Below are positions 26,743 to 35,375 of a stretch of DNA of 64,000 nt, in pieces; the first letter of the stretch is position 1, and each line of letters begins with the position of its first letter. Source of the DNA: Collinsella sp. TF06-26 (GTDB lineage Bacteria; Actinomycetota; Coriobacteriia; Coriobacteriales; Coriobacteriaceae). The stretch lies in assembly GCF_002232035.1 (NCBI RefSeq), contig NZ_NKXR01000003.1:62001-126000 (forward strand), given 5' to 3'. The notes beneath the pieces were generated by a model. The model was given only the letters and a program-made list of their open reading frames with translations, made no database searches and was not told the DNA's origin. The position numbers were made by a program, and so were the translations under genes.

Positions 26743-27492
26743 TTACCCGTCCAGAACGATGCCACCGTCGCAGTCACCGATCTCGCCGTTCACGAAGCTG
26801 GCAAGGTCGGAGGCAAAGAAGAGCACCATCTGCGCGGGCTCGCTTGCCTGGGCGGCACGGCCCAGAGGAATACCGTTGATGATGCGCTGAGAGTTCTCGT
26901 CAGAGAGAATCGAGGTCATATCGGTAAGGGTGAGCGACGGGCACACGGCGTTGCAGCGGACGCCAAACTTGCCGCCTTCCTTGGCGACTGCCTTGGTTAG
27001 ACCGTTAACACCGGCCTTGGAGCTCGCGTAAGCCGCGGTGCCGAGCAGGCCGCCACCGATCTTGCCCGCAACGGAACTCACGTTGACGATAGTGCCGGCA
27101 TGGGCCGCCTTAAAGTGCGGGTACACAGCATTCATCATAGTGAAGGTACCGTTGAGGTTGATGTCGATGGTACGACGCCACTCGGTGTCATCGATCTCGT
27201 CGAACTTCTTGGTGCTGATGACGCCAGCACAGTTGATCAGGATGTTGGTTTGCGGCAGGTCCGTAAAAATCTGCTCGACGGTCTCACGCGCCTTGGGCGC
27301 ATCGGCAACATCGAGCTGATAGAACTTGTTGCCCTCGCCAAGCTCGACCACAGCGGCCTCGCCCTTGGCAGCGTTCCTTGCGATGAGCGCGACGTGTCCG
27401 CCGCCCGCGACGATGCCCTTGGCGATCTCGAGGCCAATGCCCTGAGTGCCGCCGGTAACGATCGCGGTTTTGCCCGTGAAGTCAAATGCCAT
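26743..27492 (-). CDS. Short-chain dehydrogenase/reductase, possibly KduD-like
   Basis: A 249-residue classical SDR. The cofactor loop is TGGTQGIG, then NCAG. The catalytic tetrad includes the serine in VNVSSVAG and Y-x3-K in YASSKAGVNG. Its place directly before a KDG permease suggests a 2-deoxy-3-ketogluconate (KduD) or gluconate 5-dehydrogenase role. Family alone does not fix the substrate. The gene reads away from the MarR operon across a ~250 bp shared region. Confidence 0.82.
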   Translation of the reverse strand: MAFDFTGKTAIVTGGTQGIGLEIAKGIVAGGGHVALIARNAAKGEAAVVELGEGNKFYQLDVADAPKARETVEQIFTDLPQTNILINCAGVISTKKFDEIDDTEWRRTIDINLNGTFTMMNAVYPHFKAAHAGTIVNVSSVAGKIGGGLLGTAAYASSKAGVNGLTKAVAKEGGKFGVRCNAVCPSLTLTDMTSILSDENSQRIINGIPLGRAAQASEPAQMVLFFASDLASFVNGEIGDCDGGIVLDG

Positions 27493-27701
27493 GACTCCAA
27501 CCCCCTTGATTCAGGTGTCTCCTTGCGGGAAGTTGGAGCATCGCACGTGGCGATAAATGAGTCCCAGTCGTCATGGTGGTGACAACCCCTCGCCTAACCG
27601 CGGGCATAGTAGTTCTTTGAAACGCTTCAGCAATTGAATTTTTTAACTCTTTATGCGCTCTTTATATTGCCCACTGCATGAGGCCCGAATATGCGGGTAT
27701 C

Positions 27702-27750
27702 ATCTTTCACCGAAAATAGTTTCTAGTGTTAGGGGTTTTCGGTGGAAGAT
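27702..27750. promoter_or_regulatory. 15-bp dyad over the MarR start codon
   Basis: ATCTTTCACCGAAAA at 27702-27716 and TTTTCGGTGGAAGAT at 27736-27750 are inverted with one mismatch. Each arm contains a small TTTC-N3-GAAA-like palindrome, and the right arm covers the GTG start of the MarR gene. It is a likely self-repression site, or an RNA hairpin hiding the start. Confidence 0.5.
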
Positions 27751-28191
27751 ACCGATTTCCATGAGCTTGGACGTCAGCTCTTAACTGAGTTTGGCAGCAT
27801 GCATCATCGCATTTCACGCTCTGCGGACAAAGCTCTCGGCGGCGAGATGGCTGTCATGCGCGCCCTCATGCTCGCTGGCGGTTCGCTCACGCCGAGCGAA
27901 CTCGCAAATCGCGCCTGGGTCTCGAGTGCCCGCATCGCCAATATCTTACGCACTCTCGAAGCCAAGGGCTGGGTCGAGCGCGAGCACTCAAAGACCGACC
28001 GTCGTCGTGTACACGTCACGATGACCGACAAGGGATTCCAGAATCTCGAAATCAAACGTCGGGAATTCGAGGAGCGCACCGCGGCCTTCCTCGAGCAGCT
28101 CGGCGAAACAGATACCCAAGAGATGGTGCGCCTTCTAAGGCGTCTCAACGAAATTATCGACTGCAATCAAGAAAGGAGAAATGCCAAGTGA
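27742..28191 (+). CDS. MarR-family regulator of the adjacent ABC exporter
   Basis: A 149-residue winged-helix protein: LTPSELANRAWVSSARIANILRTLEAKGWVEREHSKTDRRRVHVTMTDKG is the DNA-binding core, residues 53-102. It starts at GTG 27742 and overlaps the first exporter gene by 4 bp (GTGA), so the three genes form one operon. MarR-ABC-ABC operons are common in Gram-positives and respond to drugs or bile-type compounds. The ligand here is unknown. Confidence 0.88.
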   Translation: MEDTDFHELGRQLLTEFGSMHHRISRSADKALGGEMAVMRALMLAGGSLTPSELANRAWVSSARIANILRTLEAKGWVEREHSKTDRRRVHVTMTDKGFQNLEIKRREFEERTAAFLEQLGETDTQEMVRLLRRLNEIIDCNQERRNAK

Positions 28192-30554
28192 GGATTCTCA
28201 AGCTTTTTAAAAAGCATGTCCCATCACTGTTCGCAGCTATCGTACTTATCGTAATCAGCTGTAACGCCGATCTGGCACTGCCTACCTATATGAGCGACAT
28301 CGTCGACGTGGGCGTGCAGCAAGGCGGCATCGCCTCGCCCGTGCCCGACACCATTCGTGCCGAATCGCTCGACGACCTCGAACTCTTTATGAGCGCCAAG
28401 GACGCCAAGACAGTAGAAGCTGCGTTTGGCAAGGCAGACAAAAACGGCATTCGCACGTACAGGGGAACCGAGGATGAGCGCGCCGACGGCGGCAAGATTG
28501 CCGATATCATGAGCCTGCCCGAGACCGTCGTCCTTTCGCTCAACCAAGGCATCGACGCCAGCTCCATGGGCGACATGATGGGCGCGTCCAGCGAGAAAGG
28601 CAACAGCGACGCCCAAGCCATGCCCACGCCCGAGCAAATGGCAGCGATGACGCCCGACCAGCTCGCCGAGATGCAGCAAAAGGCCGCAGCGGCGCAGAAT
28701 ATGCAAAAGCAGATTGATGCCGACGGCGGCAAGATCACCATGAAGAGCCTGCGTCTAGGCGTTGAAGGCGGCCTAATCGACCAGGGCAAGCTCGTCGAGG
28801 GCGCCAACGGTATGGCGGACAAAATGGGCTCCATGTCGGGCTCCATCGTGACCCAACGCGCCGTGAGCTACGTGCAGGACGAGTACAAGGCACAGGGTAT
28901 CGACCCCGCCGACGTGCAGAACGCCTACCTGGGCCGCATGGCGACCACGATGTTTGGCCTGTGCCTGGTGTCGCTTGTCGCCACCATCCTGACCGGCGCC
29001 GTGGCTTCGCGCACCGCCTGCTCCATCGCCCGCGACCTGCGCCGCGAGACCTTCAACAAGGTTATGCACTTCTCGCCGGCCGAGGTGGGCAAGTTTAGCC
29101 AGGCTTCGCTCATCACCCGCTGCACCAACGACATTCAGCAGATCCAGATGGCCGCAACCCTGTTTATCCGCATGTGCCTGATGGCCCCCGTCATGGGCGT
29201 CGTCGCTGTCATGCGTGTCCTGGCCAACCACACCGGTCTGGAGTGGACCATCGCCGTGGCCATCATCGCGGTCTCGGCCGTCGTCGGCGTGCTTATGGGC
29301 CTCACCATGCCCAAGTTCAAAAAGATGCAGAGCTTTGTGGACCGCGTGAACCTTACCGCCCGCGAGCTGCTCGACGGCCTTATGCCCATCCGCTCGTTCA
29401 ACCGCGAGGAGCATGAGCTCGAGCGCTTTGACAAGGCTTCGCTCGACCTTATGACCACGCAGCTCTACACCAACCGAGCCATGAGCTTTATGATGCCGCT
29501 CATGATGCTCGTTATGAACTGCATCACCGTGCTTATCGTCTGGTTTGGCGCGCAGGGCGTGTCTGACGGCGTGATGCAGGTCGGCAACATGATGGCGTTT
29601 ATCTCCTACACTATGCAGATCGTCATGGCGTTTATGATCCTCACCATGGTGTCGGTCATCCTGCCCCGCGCCGAAGTCGCAGCCGAGCGCGTGGAAGAGG
29701 TCATCACCTGTCCCACGAGCATCAACGACCCCGTCTCGCCCAAACTGCCCGCGGCCAACGCGCCGCGCGGTGAGCTCGCCTTCCACGACGTGAGCTTCCA
29801 GTATCCCGATGCCCGCGCCGATGTCATCAGCGGTGTGAACTTCACCACGCACGCCGGCCAGATGCTCGGCATCATCGGCTCCACGGGTTCGGGCAAGTCC
29901 ACGCTTGTGCAGCTCATCCCGCGCCTGTACGACGTCACCGGCGGCAGCATTTCGCTCGACGGCATCGACGTGCGCGATATGACCCTTTCCGAGCTTCGCC
30001 GCCGCATTGGTTACATCCCGCAGCAGGGTCGCCTGTTCTCGGGCACCGTCGAGAGCAACCTCAAGTTTGCCGGCGACATGGTGGGCGATGACGACATGCA
30101 CCAGGCCGCACGCATCGCCCAGGCCGAGGACTTTATCGCCGAGCGCGAGGGCGGCTACGACTCCCCCATCAGCCAGGGCGGCTCCAACGTCTCGGGCGGC
30201 CAGCGTCAGCGTTTGGCCATCGCCCGCGCCCTGGCCAAAAAGCCTGAGATCGTGGTGTTCGACGACTCGTTTAGCGCCCTCGACTACAAAACCGACGCGC
30301 GCCTGCGCGAGGAGCTGGCCAAAAACGTCACTGACGCTGCGCTCGTGGTCGTGGCCCAGCGCATCGCGACCATCATGCACGCCGACCAGATCATCGTGCT
30401 CGACGACGGCCACGTGGTGGGCACCGGTACGCACGAGGAGCTGCTGCGCAGCTGCCCGGCGTACCTGGAGATCGCACAGTCGCAGCTTTCCGCCGAGGAG
30501 CTGGGGCTTACCCAAGAAGAAATTGCAGCCGTCATGGAAGGAGGCGAGCACTAA
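28188..30554 (+). CDS. ABC exporter half with large outer insertion and degenerate ATPase site
   Basis: A 788-residue type IV ABC exporter subunit. A first helix at about residues 12-32 is followed by a ~210-residue extracytoplasmic stretch (residues 33-243) with a methionine/glutamine-rich coiled segment; the other five helices lie at about 250-500. The ATPase has GSTGSGKST near 562 and VSGGQRQR near 666. Walker B reads VVFDDSFSALD, with aspartate where the catalytic glutamate normally is. This makes it the non-hydrolysing partner in a heterodimer with the next protein. Confidence 0.88.
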   Translation: MRILKLFKKHVPSLFAAIVLIVISCNADLALPTYMSDIVDVGVQQGGIASPVPDTIRAESLDDLELFMSAKDAKTVEAAFGKADKNGIRTYRGTEDERADGGKIADIMSLPETVVLSLNQGIDASSMGDMMGASSEKGNSDAQAMPTPEQMAAMTPDQLAEMQQKAAAAQNMQKQIDADGGKITMKSLRLGVEGGLIDQGKLVEGANGMADKMGSMSGSIVTQRAVSYVQDEYKAQGIDPADVQNAYLGRMATTMFGLCLVSLVATILTGAVASRTACSIARDLRRETFNKVMHFSPAEVGKFSQASLITRCTNDIQQIQMAATLFIRMCLMAPVMGVVAVMRVLANHTGLEWTIAVAIIAVSAVVGVLMGLTMPKFKKMQSFVDRVNLTARELLDGLMPIRSFNREEHELERFDKASLDLMTTQLYTNRAMSFMMPLMMLVMNCITVLIVWFGAQGVSDGVMQVGNMMAFISYTMQIVMAFMILTMVSVILPRAEVAAERVEEVITCPTSINDPVSPKLPAANAPRGELAFHDVSFQYPDARADVISGVNFTTHAGQMLGIIGSTGSGKSTLVQLIPRLYDVTGGSISLDGIDVRDMTLSELRRRIGYIPQQGRLFSGTVESNLKFAGDMVGDDDMHQAARIAQAEDFIAEREGGYDSPISQGGSNVSGGQRQRLAIARALAKKPEIVVFDDSFSALDYKTDARLREELAKNVTDAALVVVAQRIATIMHADQIIVLDDGHVVGTGTHEELLRSCPAYLEIAQSQLSAEELGLTQEEIAAVMEGGEH

Positions 30555-32410
30555 TGGCCGACGAGACCAAGACTCAGATTCCCAAGCCCACCCGCCGGCG
30601 CGGTCCCATGGGCCGCATGGGTGGCATGGGCCGCGGCGAAAAGGCCAAGGACTTTAAGGGCACCATGAGGCAGCTACTCGGCTATATCGGTCAGCACAAG
30701 ATTGCCGTGTTTGCCGCCGTCGCCTTTGCCGTGTGCTCGGTCATCTTTAACATTGTGGGACCCAAGGTGCTCGGCCAGGTTACGACCAAACTGTTCGAAG
30801 GCCTGGTCTCCAAGGTCAACGGTACCGGCGATGTCAACTTTGCCTGGATCGCCAAGACGCTCGGCTTTTTGCTCTGCCTGTATCTGGCAAGCTCTGTCTG
30901 CAGCCTCATCCAGGGTTGGCTCATGACCGGCGTCACGCAAAAGATTTGCTACCGCATGCGCAAGGAGATCGCCGCCAAGATTGCCGTCGTGCCGATGAGC
31001 TACTTCAACGGCCACAGCAAGGGCGACGTGCTCAGCCGCATCACTAACGATGTCGATACGCTCGGCCAGTCGCTCAACCAGAGCGTGACGCAGCTCATCA
31101 CGTCGGTGACGCAGATTATCGGCGTGCTCGTCATGATGCTGTCGATCAGCCTGCCGCTCACCGGCGTTACCGTGCTCACGCTGCCGGCAGCCGCGATTAT
31201 CCTGACCGTGATGATTCACTTCTCGCAGCCGTACTTCCGCGAGCAACAGCAAGTCCTGGGCGCCGTCAACGGCATTATCGAGGAGGACTTTGCCGGCCAG
31301 AACGTTATTCAGGTGTTCGACCGCGCCGAGGCCTCAATCGAGGAGTTCGACCGTCAAAACGACCGTCTCTTTATTAGTGGCTGGCGCTCGCAGTTCCTAT
31401 CGGGCCTGATGATGCCGCTTATGAGCTTGGTGGGCAACATGGGCTACGTGGGCGTTGTCGTGGTGGGCGCACAGCTCGCGCTGACCGGCAATGCCACGCC
31501 CGGCGACATCCAGAGCTTTATCCAGTACGTGCGCAACTTTACGCAACCCGTGCAGCAGCTGGGCAACGTGAGCAACACGATGCAGTCGATGGCCGCTGCC
31601 ACCGAGCGCGTCTTTGAGTTCCTCGCCGCGCCCGAGGAGGAGCAGAAGGCCGACGCCCAGATTCCCGAGAAGCGCCCCGGCCACGTTGAGTTCGACCACG
31701 TCAAGTTTGGCTACACGCCCGACAAGACCATCATCCACGACTTTAGCTGCGAGGCGCAGCCCGGTCAGACCATCGCCATCGTCGGCCCCACCGGCGCTGG
31801 CAAGACCACGCTCATTAAGCTGCTGCAGCGCTTCTACGACGTGGACGGCGGCTCGCTGCGTGTCGAGGGCGTCGACGTGCGCGACTGGGATCGCGCGGCG
31901 CTGCGCGGCGAGTTTGCCATGGTGCTGCAGGATACCTGGCTGTTTAACGGCACCATCCGCGAGAACATCCGCTACGGACGTCCCGATGCGACTGACGCCG
32001 AGGTCGAGGCCGCTGCACGCGCCGCACGCTGCGACCACTTTATCCATACGCTCGCCGGCGGCTACGACTTTATGATCAATGAGGAGGGCACCAACCTCTC
32101 ACAGGGCCAGCGCCAACTCGTGACCATCGCCCGCGCCATTTTGGCCGACCGTCCGGCGCTGATTTTGGACGAGGCGACTTCCAACGTCGATACCCGTACC
32201 GAGGAGCTTATTCAGCGCGCCATGGATGCGCTGATGCAGGGCCGCACGAGCTTTGTCATCGCGCATCGCCTGTCCACGATCCGCAACGCCGACGTGATCT
32301 TGGTGATTCGCGACGGCGACATCGTCGAGAAGGGCACGCACGACGAGCTGCTCGCCCAAGGCGGCTTCTACGCCGACCTGTACAATTCGCAGTTCGACGA
32401 AGCGGCGTAA
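30554..32410 (+). CDS. ABC exporter half with canonical ATPase site
   Basis: A 618-residue type IV ABC exporter subunit with six helices (about 45-340). The ATPase has GPTGAGKTT near 412, an LSQGQRQL signature near 515 and LILDEATSNVD near 537 with the catalytic glutamate. The first ~30 residues are Arg/Gly/Met-rich. Its ATG overlaps the previous stop (TAATG), so the two are translationally coupled and form an asymmetric drug- or lipid-type exporter. The substrate is unknown. Confidence 0.9.
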   Translation: MADETKTQIPKPTRRRGPMGRMGGMGRGEKAKDFKGTMRQLLGYIGQHKIAVFAAVAFAVCSVIFNIVGPKVLGQVTTKLFEGLVSKVNGTGDVNFAWIAKTLGFLLCLYLASSVCSLIQGWLMTGVTQKICYRMRKEIAAKIAVVPMSYFNGHSKGDVLSRITNDVDTLGQSLNQSVTQLITSVTQIIGVLVMMLSISLPLTGVTVLTLPAAAIILTVMIHFSQPYFREQQQVLGAVNGIIEEDFAGQNVIQVFDRAEASIEEFDRQNDRLFISGWRSQFLSGLMMPLMSLVGNMGYVGVVVVGAQLALTGNATPGDIQSFIQYVRNFTQPVQQLGNVSNTMQSMAAATERVFEFLAAPEEEQKADAQIPEKRPGHVEFDHVKFGYTPDKTIIHDFSCEAQPGQTIAIVGPTGAGKTTLIKLLQRFYDVDGGSLRVEGVDVRDWDRAALRGEFAMVLQDTWLFNGTIRENIRYGRPDATDAEVEAAARAARCDHFIHTLAGGYDFMINEEGTNLSQGQRQLVTIARAILADRPALILDEATSNVDTRTEELIQRAMDALMQGRTSFVIAHRLSTIRNADVILVIRDGDIVEKGTHDELLAQGGFYADLYNSQFDEAA

Positions 32411-32443
32411 CAACCGGCGGCAAACAACCGCAATACCCAAAGA

Positions 32444-32478
32444 ATGGGGGCGCAGGACAACCAGCGCCCCCATTTTTC
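32444..32478 (+). terminator. Rho-independent terminator of the MarR-ABC operon
   Basis: ATGGGGGCG and CGCCCCCAT form a perfect 9-bp stem followed by TTTTCG, 34 bp past the last stop codon. Confidence 0.85.
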
Positions 32479-32523
32479 GTTCTGCGGCCCTTGGACCGCA
32501 TCCCCTGGAGCCGAATTGACGGT

Positions 32524-32782
32524 CCTTTCCAGCCCCTGTGGGCAAAAAATGGCAAATATGAGTACTGTTACCTTTTTAGTAACAGCCAAAACAGCCCCAT
32601 ATGCTGCCCGCACGGCTTGCAAGCGCCCCTAAATTACTCAAATAGTTCTATAGCGGGCTTATATGTGTTAAGGTTAATGAACATATTTTCTGTTATGTCT
32701 ATTATCTTATGCCGGCAATATGACACTACGATAGCAACAGTACTCATATTTGCCATTTTTTGTCCACAGGGCCTGGAAAAGG
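32524..32782. mobile_element. MITE-like element with ~46-bp terminal inverted repeats
   Basis: The left end (CCTTTCCAG..., 32524-32569) and the right end (...CCTGGAAAAGG, 32736-32782) are near-perfect inverted copies. Both contain AAAAAATGGCAAATATGAG next to TACTGTT. The ~165 bp between them is AT-richer than the surroundings and holds no gene. No clear target duplication was found. The rest of the 558-bp gap holds a terminator and two REP-like repeats. Confidence 0.55.
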
Positions 32783-32790
32783 CCAACAGG

Positions 32791-32847
32791 GTAGTCATTG
32801 GGGACGTTCTTAAACGACCAGTCAAACAAGAACGTCCCCAACGACTA
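32791..32847. repeat. REP-like hairpin, GTAGTCATTGGGGACG family
   Basis: GTAGTCATTGGGGACGTTCTT and AAGAACGTCCCCAACGACTAC form a hairpin around ~15 nt. A near-identical copy is at 63659-63712. A GTAG at the foot of a GGGGAC hairpin resembles REP elements moved by RAYT transposases; no RAYT gene is in the window. Confidence 0.65.
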
Positions 32848-32854
32848 CTTAAAA

Positions 32855-32880
32855 ACGGGAGATTATCCACTCTCATTCTG
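32855..32880. repeat. Half copy of the GGGAGATTATCCACTCTC repeat
   Basis: ACGGGAGATTATCCACTCTC matches the right arm of the inverted repeat at 34141-34204; the left arm is missing here. Confidence 0.5.
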
Positions 32881-32968
32881 CGAGCACTCATTTAAGTCTG
32901 TCCCCAATGAGTGCCCGGCAGCAACGGGACCGCCGATGTCTTGGCAGAGTCAGTGAAAACCCGCGTAA

Positions 32969-34000
32969 CTAAACCCGCTCCGCGATCTCGTGAATGAGAT
33001 AGTCGGTCTTTTCCCAGCCCAGGCACGGATCGGTGATCGACTTGCCAAAGACACCGCCGTCGACCGGCTGGTTGCCGTCCTCAAGGTAGGACTCGATCAT
33101 AAAGCCCTTGACCAGCCTTGAAATGGCTTCGTTGCGGCGGCAGCTGTCGAGCACCTCCTTGCAAATGCGGTACTGCTCCAGCGGGCGCTTGCCCGAGTTG
33201 TCGTGGTTGCAGTCGATGACCGCCGCCGGGTTGGCGTAACCGGCATGCTCGGTGTAGCGCTCGGCCAGGCGCTCCAGGTGCTCGTAGTGGTAATTGGGGT
33301 AGGTACGACCGTCGAGACCGATGTAGCCACGCATAACGGCGTGCGCGAGCGGGTTGCCGTCGCACTCGACCTCCCAGTTGCGGAAGATAAAGCTCTGATG
33401 TGCCTGGGCGGCGTAGATGGAGTTGAGCATGACGGTGGTGGAACCGGCAGTGGGGTTCTTCATACCCACCGGCACCGAAATGCCACTCGACACCAGGCGA
33501 TGCTCCTGGTTTTCGACCGAGCGCGCACCCACGGCGACGTAGCTCAACAGGTCGACGAGGTACTGGTAGTTGGACGGGTAGAGCATCTCGTCGGCAGTGA
33601 AGAAGCCAGTCTCCTCGATGACGCGCAGGTGCATGTGGCGGATGGCCTTAACGCCCTCGAGCAGGTCATCGGGCGCCTCGGGGTCGGGGTTGTGCAGCAG
33701 GCCCTTGTAGCCAGTGCCCTTAGTACGCGGCTTGTTGGTGTAGACGCGCGGAATGATGATGAGCTTGTCCTTGACCTCCTCGGCGGTTTTGGCCAGGCGG
33801 TTCATGTACTCGAGGACCGAGTCCTCGCGGTCGGCAGAGCACGGTCCGATGATGAGCACCTTGCGCGCGTCCTCGCCGGTAAAGACCTTGGCGACCTCGG
33901 CGTCGAATGCCTGCTTCTTAGCGGTAAGCTCGGCGGAAAGCGGCATTTCCTCGCGGATCTCCATGGGGATCGGCAGCCTGCGTTTAAATTCCATGGCCAT
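32969..34000 (-). CDS. aroG: 3-deoxy-7-phosphoheptulonate synthase, class I
   Basis: A 343-residue DAHP synthase joining PEP and erythrose-4-phosphate, the first step to aromatic amino acids. The type I-alpha family features are present: IIGPCSADRE (PEP/metal cysteine), PRTKGTGYKGL, GMKNPTAGS, DCNHDNSGKRPLEQ and the C-terminal SITDPCLGW. Start at MAMEFKRRLPI: AGGAGG lies 6 bp upstream; a frame start five codons earlier overlaps that site. Which aromatic end-product inhibits it cannot be told. It stands alone. Confidence 0.94.
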   Translation of the reverse strand: MAMEFKRRLPIPMEIREEMPLSAELTAKKQAFDAEVAKVFTGEDARKVLIIGPCSADREDSVLEYMNRLAKTAEEVKDKLIIIPRVYTNKPRTKGTGYKGLLHNPDPEAPDDLLEGVKAIRHMHLRVIEETGFFTADEMLYPSNYQYLVDLLSYVAVGARSVENQEHRLVSSGISVPVGMKNPTAGSTTVMLNSIYAAQAHQSFIFRNWEVECDGNPLAHAVMRGYIGLDGRTYPNYHYEHLERLAERYTEHAGYANPAAVIDCNHDNSGKRPLEQYRICKEVLDSCRRNEAISRLVKGFMIESYLEDGNQPVDGGVFGKSITDPCLGWEKTDYLIHEIAERV

Positions 34001-34110
34001 GCGGGGCCTCCTCAATCAATTGATGGCAACGAGAACATTGTCGAATGCTCGGCATTATCCGCTGTCGCACGCTAAAGTGCAAGCACAACCAGCCAAAAAG
34101 GGAATGGATA

Positions 34111-34234
34111 ACGAGCGAGGATTTTCGGGCGCTTCCAACGAGAGTGGATAATCTCCCGTTTTTGACCTATGTTCGCGCTAAAAGTGGGAGATTATCCACT
34201 CTCGTCGAGCAAGCGTCCGAAAATCCTCGCTCGT
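34111..34234. repeat. Long inverted repeat with GTGGATAATCTCCC core
   Basis: Outer arms ACGAGCGAGGATTTTCGG and CCGAAAATCCTCGCTCGT flank inner arms GAGAGTGGATAATCTCCC and GGGAGATTATCCACTCTC around a ~30 nt centre. The inner arms recur at 63722 and as a half copy at 32855; the outer arms are seen only here. It fills the 350-bp gap between aroG and the GNAT gene. Confidence 0.75.
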
Positions 34235-34350
34235 GGCCCCTTTTCCTCCGTCCCCGAGAGATCGAAGCTCGTCTACCGAATGGTTGATGCGGCAGCGGTG
34301 CGCCCATGTCACACTCAGAGGTGGCCTGACCCACCTTGGAAGGAGCCTCC

Positions 34351-35001
34351 ATGAGCCTTGACAACGTAACCCTGCGCGCCGCCACGCTCGACGACCTGGC
34401 TGGCATCGCCGCCATCTACAACCAGCTGTGGTGCAACACGCTGCGCAACCGCGGCGACGTCGAAGCTGCCGATTTCTGCGCGCGCTTCAACATTGCCATG
34501 CAGCTGCAGCGCTCCCCCATCGCGCTCGTCGCCGAGGCAGAGGGCCGCATTATCGCCGCCTGCTGCATCGGTATCTTCGAGGACGGCAAGCCGCGTACCA
34601 ACCCCACGTGGGTACCCTGCTACGACGAGATGTTCGCCCAGGCAACCGAGATGGCAAAGACCGCCGATGCCAAACTCGAGGGCTCGCTCTTTGGCGACAG
34701 TCGCGAAAAGGCCACGGCCGATCGCTTTGCCGCCACGGGCGACGAGTATGCCCAGGGCCAGCTCAACCTGATCATCATTGTGCCCGAGTGGCAGGGCAAG
34801 GGACTCGGCCGCGAGCTCATCGACCTTGCGCGCGCCGAACTCGCCAAAGCCGGGTGCACCAAGTTCTTCCTGATGAGCGACTGCAACTCTGACTGGCAGT
34901 TCTACGAGCACCTCAACATGAAACGCATCCTGGAGGATCACAGCCAAGACACCGGCGACGGCTTTATCGTCTACATGTACGGAGGCGACACGCAGGATTA
35001 G
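34351..35001 (+). CDS. GNAT-family N-acetyltransferase
   Basis: A 216-residue acetyltransferase. The acetyl-CoA pyrophosphate loop reads VPEWQGKGLGRELIDLA, followed by FFLMSDCNSDWQFYEHLNM, the last strand and helix of the fold. Start at MSLDNVTLRAA: AAGGAG lies 6 bp upstream. The middle segment with many acidic residues (residues 90-135) is not diagnostic. The acceptor molecule is unknown. Confidence 0.85.
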   Translation: MSLDNVTLRAATLDDLAGIAAIYNQLWCNTLRNRGDVEAADFCARFNIAMQLQRSPIALVAEAEGRIIAACCIGIFEDGKPRTNPTWVPCYDEMFAQATEMAKTADAKLEGSLFGDSREKATADRFAATGDEYAQGQLNLIIIVPEWQGKGLGRELIDLARAELAKAGCTKFFLMSDCNSDWQFYEHLNMKRILEDHSQDTGDGFIVYMYGGDTQD

Positions 35002-35069
35002 CCTGAGTGCCGCCTCATGGGCTTTCTCCAAAACAGCCCAAACCAATCAGCCGCGCCAAAAGGGACATG

Positions 35070-35353
35070 CCAAAAAGGGACAGGTTTATTTTGGCAGGTT
35101 TTATCTGGGCAAACGCCAACCGCCGTGAGGAGAGCTGCTTGCCCTTGCGGCGGCCTTCTCGCCGAAAAACCAAGTGAGTAGACCTTTTGCAGGAGGCCGA
35201 GCACACTCCAAAACGCCACAGCTCTGACCTGCGGTTTTATTTAGCGTTTGTCGCGGTGTGCTCGACAGATCCAAAAAAGCCTACTCACTTGCATCTGAGG
35301 CGCACCGGATCGGCAAAAAACCGCCGCGAAAGGGGTCCGATCCTCTTCGCGGC
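35070..35353. repeat. 290-bp intergenic module, copy A
   Basis: Opens with the terminator-like repeat (CCAAAAAGGGACAGG..., copy 4). It continues with a GC hairpin and then a 119-bp core from AAGTGAGTAG at 35172 to CTACTCACTT at 35290. It ends with AAAAAACCGCCGCGAA and its partner, a terminator for the minus-strand gene beyond. Copy B is at 49157-49448 with the same order and core length. It accounts for the 374-bp gap between the GNAT gene and the ATPase. Confidence 0.8.
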
Positions 35354-35375
35354 AGTTGTTAATACGCCGAACTTG

